Positions 62,001 to 64,000 of a stretch of 64,000 bases of DNA are shown here, in pieces. Numbering within the stretch: position 1 is the stretch's first letter; each line of letters opens with the position of its first letter. A model generated the notes under the pieces. The model ran no database searches, was not told where the DNA came from, and saw only the letters and a list, made by a program, of their open reading frames with translations. The translations under genes were made by a program, and so were the position numbers. The stretch spans positions 56,355,493-56,419,492 of the forward strand of contig CM046832.1 of assembly GCA_025618425.1 (NCBI GenBank). The letters are read 5' to 3'. Source of the stretch: Heliocidaris tuberculata. Lineage: Eukaryota; Echinodermata; Echinoidea; Camarodonta; Echinometridae.

Positions 62001-62724
62001 AAACATGAGGAAATGCAGTTTCCCATTCGTTTTGTACACAAAACTCAGAAAATCTCTGTTTTCGGGCTGACATAAGGTCACAATAGGTCACATGACTCAG
62101 TAACGGTATGACCGATTTTTGGAAACTTGGTGTCAAAAGATGCGCAAGACTTGAAAGAAAAAAGTCAGAAAGTGGTGTAGCGTGAAATGTAGCAGTTCAA
62201 AATGTGCGGCGAAATTTGTCCAGGGGGGCCTCGGAGGCCCCCCCCCCAGTACAGTAAGGATTAAAGAATACTTTTCACATTGAATTTTAATTGGTAACAA
62301 AAAGATAAGAGAATTAGATTGCAGTGGTTGTGTTGGCATTATTGGGAATCGTAATATTTTGTAGGAAACAATAGTATGAAGATTATAACATTTGTTTTGA
62401 AGCTTGATCTCTTGGTTACTAATGCACCATCTTGTGATTTATTTATTTATATATTTATTTTTGTTTTGTCTTTCATCTTAATGCACTCTAGTGTTCCCGC
62501 CGATCCCTGGCCCACTTGTTCCCAATCCTCGTCGTGACCCCATCTTCCCCAATCCTGATTCAAACCACAGACCTGGCCATGGTGGAGGACTCATGGACCT
62601 GGAGACGGGGAGACCACACCCCTACGCCCCTCAGCCACCTCAAGGGTTTCCTGGGATGCCTGGTAGGAGGACAGGTGGCCGGTCCCAAGGTGGTGGCAGT
62701 GGGATGAGAGGATTCTTCAGGTGA
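35013..62724 (+). CDS. FBXO7: F-box only protein 7 homologue (10 coding exons, 5' partial)
   Basis: Joined exons: 35013-35435, 38206-38335, 38875-39100, 39873-39941, 41167-41253, 42167-42219, 43007-43165, 43598-43746, 61094-61158, 62492-62724. All have AG/GT borders and matching phases, giving 530 codons before the TGA. In order, numbered from the first visible codon: end of the ubiquitin-like domain (LETFGIVSGDLIKVL, about 1-45); a polar linker ending in SEPMLCR (about 135-141), identical to the motif in vertebrate FBXO7; the FP dimerisation domain shared with PI31 (about 142-312); the F-box (FPEIQLKILSFLDLPNLL ... DPLLWRQLLLRDFGG, about 325-370); and a Pro/Arg/Gly-rich tail with RRDPIFP, the RxDP motif typical of FBXO7/PI31. 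By family knowledge it is the substrate-binding subunit of an SCF (SKP1-CUL1) ubiquitin ligase, with roles in proteasome regulation and mitophagy. The family is about 520 aa, so roughly 30-40 N-terminal residues are missing: the first exon was not found upstream. Two introns hold autonomous transposons. Confidence 0.93.
35829..35862 (+). repeat. Short telomere-like TTAGGG run
   Basis: A degenerate run of TTTAGG/TTAGGG units, about 30 bp, just downstream of the Merlin transposase stop. It is short enough to be chance or a microsatellite; no other telomeric repeat is seen. Confidence 0.5.
35893..37262 (-). CDS. Merlin (IS1016-like) DDE transposase, two exons, apparently intact
   Basis: Exons on the minus strand: 37262-37062 (67 codons from an ATG-ATG start) and 36936-35893 (347 codons plus stop), joined in phase 0 with GTAAGT donor and TGCAG acceptor; 414 aa. 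A zinc ribbon is split across the intron: KCPTCKRR in exon 1 and FQCNRQKC in exon 2. The catalytic triad fits the IS1595/IS1016/Merlin DDE fold: D260 in EIDESKFGKRKY, D323 in ISDCWKAYD, E360 in TNTIEGLW. The GQWVFGGI strand also fits the family. Residues about 131-223 are an almost pure Ser/Thr/Pro stretch between the helical N-terminal part and the catalytic core, which is unusual. It lies antisense in the first visible FBXO7 intron. By family knowledge it cuts and pastes its own element. Terminal inverted repeats could not be found, so the element's ends are undefined. No stops or frameshifts are seen. Confidence 0.87.
37357..37687. repeat. Tandem duplication upstream of the Merlin transposase
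   Basis: Two near-identical units, 37357-37527 (171 bp) and 37528-37687 (160 bp), start with CAAACGCA(C/T)GCGCATAT. The second lacks 11 bp (GCCGCGATATC), itself a small local duplication in the first. The 5' side of the transposase gene starts within about 100 bp, so the repeats may be part of its promoter or of the element's subterminal region. Confidence 0.8.
37778..37848 (+). repeat. tRNA-like sequence (SINE head or tRNA pseudogene)
   Basis: A Pol III A-box-like TGGTGTAGTCGG is followed about 35 bp later by a perfect B box GGTTCGAGTCC. A weak anticodon-arm fold (GAGG / CCTC) is possible, but the acceptor stem does not pair. It is therefore a degenerate tRNA or a tRNA-derived SINE head rather than a working tRNA gene. 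Confidence 0.5.
39626..39789. mobile_element. Short palindromic MITE (ACAGTTAAC family), FBXO7 intron copy
   Basis: ACAGTTAACTTTGCATAAGT at the left and the inverse of CAAGGTTAACTGTA at the right, about 164 bp. Relative of 50789-50965. Confidence 0.82.
39998..40503. mobile_element. MITE of about 505 bp, FBXO7 intron copy
   Basis: Full-length relative of 51654-52149 with the same end structure. A diverged partial relative (the half ending TGTATGTGAGCTTTAAA) lies at about 43340-43545 in another FBXO7 intron. Confidence 0.87.
41380..41545 (+). mobile_element. SINE fragment, 3' part
   Basis: Shares the body of the SINE at 17800-18075 (CTCCACCCAGATGTGAATGGGTACC, GACCGGGGTAATAATGTTGGAGCGCC in shorter words) and ends in a (ATT)n tail. 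The tRNA-like head is missing. Confidence 0.7.
41716..41883. repeat. Perfect 84-bp tandem duplication in a FBXO7 intron
   Basis: Two copies starting GGAACTCTATTTTTCTCAAG at 41716 and 41800 show no difference that I can see, so the duplication is recent. Confidence 0.92.
43007..43165 (+). other. FBXO7: FBXO7 F-box exon
   Basis: This 159-bp exon (53 codons, phase 0 on both sides) carries most of the F-box, the segment that binds SKP1. The helix pattern LKILSFLDLPNLL and the downstream DPLLW and RDF residues are those conserved in FBXO7 orthologues. The preceding 53-bp exon (42167-42219) supplies the start of the domain (LFPEIQ). Acceptor TTATAG and donor GTAAGT are clear. Confidence 0.9.
43780..43788. 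repeat. Target site duplication, left copy (GTTACCCCA)
   Basis: Nine bases directly outside the left TIR, repeated exactly at 60603-60611 outside the right TIR. A tenth base (T) also matches on the right, so 9 or 10 bp cannot be separated with certainty. Confidence 0.92.
43789..43921 (+). repeat. Left terminal inverted repeat of the 16.8-kb transposon
   Basis: 133 bp, including a T7 run, the GC-rich block GGCGCGACCCCGAGAACC and an A10 run. It matches the reverse complement of 60470-60602, including the homopolymer lengths. Identity stops sharply at GCTGACG. Confidence 0.95.
44472..47142 (+). CDS. RecQ-like superfamily II DNA helicase of the transposon (2 exons)
   Basis: Exons 44472-44971 and 45855-47142; the intron splits a TGG codon (GTGAGT donor, CCATAG acceptor); 595 aa. 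Start: ATG-ATG, first Met of an open frame 550 bp inside the left TIR. Helicase motifs in order: Q-motif-like LKSQQDKALE (28-37), Walker A PTGYGKS (49-55), Walker B DESH (159-162) running into CVTKWGQ across the intron, then GRLGELRSTLP, motif III TATAT (200-204), motif IV ILYCQSRK, motif V IATIAFGMGVNVKGM, motif VI QMAGRVGRDGK with R359 and R362. A Cys-rich cluster follows (C396, C417, C418, C421 and others), like the RecQ zinc-binding subdomain. The tail is acidic and no HRDC domain is seen. RecQ helicases unwind DNA 3' to 5'; a role in transposition is inferred from its location. An AATAAA-rich stretch lies far downstream near 48583. Confidence 0.9.
45439..45760. mobile_element. MITE in the helicase intron
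   Basis: Inverted arms of about 45 bp: AAGCCTTGTTCAGACATGGC on the left and its inverse on the right, with GCGCAACAAAGCTCA following in both. The right arm carries an extra copy of an 11-bp unit. It lies wholly inside the 44972-45854 intron, so the frame is preserved if splicing works. Confidence 0.85.
47143..49233. other. Non-coding interior of the transposon, helicase 3' side
   Basis: AT-rich with many TACATGTA words. AATAAA-like hexamers near 48583-48600 are the only candidate polyadenylation signals for the helicase transcript. I see no coding exon; open frames here are short and stop-bounded. Confidence 0.6.
49234..49832. mobile_element. TTAA-flanked palindromic MITE inside the transposon
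   Basis: Two arms of more than 200 bp are inverse copies with scattered differences, beginning TTAAAGGCC and ending GGCCTTTAA. The centre is AT-rich. TTAA at both ends suggests a TTAA-targeting family such as piggyBac or Kolobok, but the family was not identified. Confidence 0.88.
50677..51648. repeat. Three diverged copies of a roughly 185-bp unit
   Basis: Copies at about 50677-50795 (partial), 51241-51432 and 51467-51648 share CTTCATGCAAATAGAAACTG, an AATTCAATGAT stretch and, in the last two, CACAGCTGCCCAATAAGAAA. The first copy is separated from the others by an inserted MITE (50789-50965) and unique sequence. Non-coding. Confidence 0.8.
50789..50965. mobile_element. Short palindromic MITE (ACAGTTAAC family), copy in the transposon
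   Basis: Inverted ends ACAGTTAACCTTGC... and ...GCAAAGTTAACTGT with repeated AAGTCGAA words. The same family occurs at 39626-39789 in a FBXO7 intron. Confidence 0.82.
51654..52149. mobile_element. MITE of about 495 bp, copy in the transposon
   Basis: Nearly the same sequence as 39998-40503 in a FBXO7 intron, over its whole length. The ends are imperfect inverted repeats: TTTAAAGGTAACAGATAGTT against the inverse of ACTGTCTGTGAGCTTTAAA. Internal words such as GCGAAGCGCTGGGTTTATTG are shared. Confidence 0.87.
53047..53052 (-). terminator. Polyadenylation signal overlapping the transposase stop codon
   Basis: On the minus strand the last codon and stop read CAATAAAT, so AATAAA spans the TAA. 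If it is used, the 3' UTR would be only 10-30 bases. Confidence 0.5.
53048..60133 (-). CDS. AcademH-type transposase (6 exons, about 1001 aa)
   Basis: Exons on the minus strand: 60133-59726, 58967-58851, 57927-57844, 56773-55745, 55278-55024, 54160-53048; every intron is phase 0 with GT/AG ends (the third exon's acceptor, TTCAAAAG, is the weakest call). Exon 1 has a ZAD-like CxxC...CxxC zinc pattern (C18, C21, C65, C68) and a basic tail KKRQKRP. Exon 4 holds MDNVDVMVHARH (D438, D441); exon 5 holds SAGDLLTCERE (D589) and IADFHALANYF (D622), the order of acidic motifs of DUF6589/Academ-like transposases. Exon 6 opens with IVWKHLYDP and GTLYAARNYL, then a C2H2 finger FICHICLKKY...RHQKDKH (746-767), then the conserved block GDGARIIRLYKFMLLHCKA ... 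RFVNT ... VEHHNRVFK (E881). It presumably binds the TIRs and catalyses transposition. Which acids are catalytic is inference. The stop codon overlaps an AATAAA. Confidence 0.86.
54626..54928. mobile_element. MITE with GGGTGGTATTC ends, in a transposase intron
   Basis: Inverted ends GGGTGGTATTC / GAATACCACCC with related subterminal sequence. A single-ended relative of the right part lies at about 50385-50470 (GTATTCTCATAAGTTAAGC). It falls in the intron between transposase exons 5 and 6. Confidence 0.75.
57421..57758. mobile_element. G-rich MITE-like repeat in a transposase intron
   Basis: G-rich left end with GGTACTCAGATTTGGTTCCG and a right end GTGAGTAACCCCCACCC; inside are inverse copies of AGGAATTTTTT/GCGCAAAAG blocks. 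A related left end (CTCAGATTTAGTTCCGA) occurs at 50521-50540. Confidence 0.65.
59229..59368. repeat. Two-copy tandem repeat in transposase intron 1
   Basis: GGCTAATGCATATGAATAAT and CACCATGTTTTAAAATGGC occur twice at an offset of about 75 bp. Non-coding. Confidence 0.8.
60470..60602 (-). repeat. Right terminal inverted repeat of the 16.8-kb transposon
   Basis: 133 bp, the inverse of 43789-43921. The transposase start codon lies about 340 bp inside it. Confidence 0.95.
60603..60611. repeat. Target site duplication, right copy (GTTACCCCA)
   Basis: Exact match to 43780-43788. Removing the element and one copy restores a continuous FBXO7 intron of about 524 bp. Confidence 0.92.
60612..61093 (+). 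other. Resumed FBXO7 intron with two exon-like relics
   Basis: Sequence at 60712-60766 resembles the end of the exon at 43693-43746 (GTACCCCCTATACC, then CATCTACCCCC). A shorter copy lies at 60626-60660. Before the transposon arrived these lay about 60-140 bp downstream of the real exon. They look like decayed tandem duplications of its proline-coding 3' end. A stretch at 60836-60885 is related to the repeats at 33368-33838. Confidence 0.6.
61540..62252. mobile_element. Element bounded by two copies of a perfect GC palindrome
   Basis: GGGGGCCTCGGAGGCCCCC occurs at about 61544-61566 and again at 62223-62245, each followed by a longer C run. Inward sequence shares ATGACCGAT words. It is probably a MITE with palindromic ends, within the last FBXO7 intron. 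Confidence 0.6.
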
Positions 62725-64000
62725 TGAGGAGCAGGCATCTCTGTGGTAACGATGAGATAAAGAGCTGGATCACCGGGTGGTGGAAGGTGCAGTCTGTCAT
62801 GGCACACTTTGAAAAACCATCAACATGAGTAAATCCAAAGATCAGTGGAAGGTACACTCTGCTTTTCTGAAGCAAGGTATATCAACTTGAATGTAGTTTC
62901 TGCAGGTAACGATAACTGTAAAGTGATTATTATCTATGCCATGAAGTTGCGGTGTTGATTTACTTTCGCACAGGGTACCCAAAATCTGATTTAATCACAT
63001 AACATGGCAATGAAACATGAAAATGCGCACAATTTGACCTGTTTTAAGGTGTACCTGCAACTTATTTTCTCCAAACTTGCGATTTTCTGTTGTATTTTCC
63101 CTCCTTCCCTGTCGATCTTATCGTACAGTTCCACTGTGCGCAGTAGATCATATCAATTCACTGAAGTCACCGACTAACATAGCCCTTAAGCTGGGTCGGA
63201 TTTGTACGGTATCTTCATTTTTTTTGTGGATGGATTTGAATTACCTCAGATAGGGTCCTGTATCCTGTATCTATTCAAGATGGGGGGGGGGGGGGGTAGG
63301 CTGATGCAGCATCTTGCAAAGTGCAATATTTAGACATTTTTCCTTTGATTTAAAATAATATGTGGGCCTTCCTCAGGCAAGAGAATACAGAATTACAGAG
63401 GGGGGGGGGGGGGAATGCACACTCGCAAAGACTGCCGAGAGAATGCATGTGCGTGTGTACTCATGTGTGTATATCCGTTTCCCCACTCTAAAAGGGGAAA
63501 AAGAATATTTTGGGGGGGAGGGTGGGGTGGTAAGAGGAATCTCAGTCTGTATACCAATAGAAGTGGTATACTTAGTTGGAGAAAAGCAGTATAGTAGTTA
63601 CAGAAAGTAAATATCAAAAAAGAGGAGGAGGGAGTGAATTCATCTAAAGCCTTTGCTTGATTGCTTGATTTCATGTAGACTACCTTGGTCCTTCCCCTTT
63701 TGCCCTTTTTTGTTGAATTTATGAGACAGTGAACACGAGGCTCCAGTTCGTTTTTTGTTTGGGAGTATCTCAATTCATGCCTCAAGTTTCCGTTTTGTAG
63801 GGCTTCCAGATTTGTGTGGCAATTTCAGAGAGTAATTTGTTTCTTTCCATTTTTTCAACTGAGTTGCCAGGGACTTACCAACAGAATGTAAACACTTTTT
63901 TGATTTAAGGAGCAAAGCCTTTATCTTGTGTCCAAGGGTTTTGACAATGGAGGGTACATCAGTGGTCTCAAATGACATTTGATGCATGTTTAATATTTTG
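62725..64000. other. FBXO7 3' UTR and downstream sequence, no further gene established
   Basis: It follows the FBXO7 stop codon. I see no clear AATAAA signal close by, so the transcript end is not defined. It contains poly-G runs at about 63282-63296 and 63401-63413 and a second G-rich stretch at 63510-63530. A 70-codon lysine-rich minus-strand frame lies at 63775-63987 and is listed separately. Confidence 0.5.
63775..63987 (-). other. Lysine-rich open frame, possible exon of an unknown gene
   Basis: This is a 70-codon frame on the minus strand ending in SPTKRKLEA and a stop. It is rich in Lys/Ser/Leu and not low-complexity, with no stop visible upstream to the window edge. I recognise no domain. 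It could be a coding exon, a transposon relic or chance. Confidence 0.15.

Noticed and set aside
63393..63785. 130-codon minus-strand frame near the window end
   Set aside because: Crosses poly-G runs and has low-complexity Pro/Leu/His content without a domain.

Overview
The window is eukaryotic: AT-rich, intron-containing and dominated by transposable elements. It looks like a marine invertebrate genome. The many short TACATGTA-like words, the tRNA-derived SINEs with a GCGCTATATAA-type tail, and the mix of Merlin and Academ-like transposons would suit an echinoderm such as a sea urchin, but this is inference. I see three spliced, apparently intact protein-coding genes besides a host gene that runs off the first-exon side, and a dense layer of repeats.

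Host gene: ten plus-strand coding exons (35013-62724) encode an F-box only protein 7 (FBXO7) homologue. The end of the ubiquitin-like domain, the SEPMLC motif, the FP (dimerisation) domain, the F-box and the proline/arginine-rich C-terminus with an RxDP motif are all visible. All exon junctions agree in phase. The first coding exon was not found.

Guests in FBXO7 introns: (1) a minus-strand two-exon Merlin/IS1016-type DDE transposase (35893-37262) in the first visible intron; (2) a complete 16,814-bp DNA transposon (43789-60602) with identical 133-bp terminal inverted repeats and a 9-bp target duplication GTTACCCCA. It encodes a RecQ-like superfamily II helicase (plus strand, 2 exons, 595 aa) near its left end and a 6-exon transposase (minus strand, about 1001 aa) starting near its right end, so the two genes converge. 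The combination matches the helicase-bearing AcademH lineage of Academ transposons (DUF6589-type transposase). It turned an intron of about 524 bp into one of 17.3 kb. The central 6 kb and the introns hold passenger MITEs, of which two families also sit in FBXO7 introns outside it.

Region 1-35000 has no gene I can support. It contains Tc1-, hAT-, TTAA- and other MITE-like inverted-repeat elements, two LINE 3'-end relics, two SINEs, a 2.7-kb satellite array with about 95-bp monomers in a pentamer-like higher-order arrangement (9968-12660), a degenerate minisatellite (27640-28445), a long (TA)n tract with flanking inverted duplication (26650-27156), a large fold-back element with a nested MITE (30203-31458), and many poly-G/C runs. 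A CpG- and CCAAT-containing stretch at 25130-25510 is the only promoter-like sequence noticed. Region 62725-64000 is FBXO7 3' UTR and/or downstream sequence.
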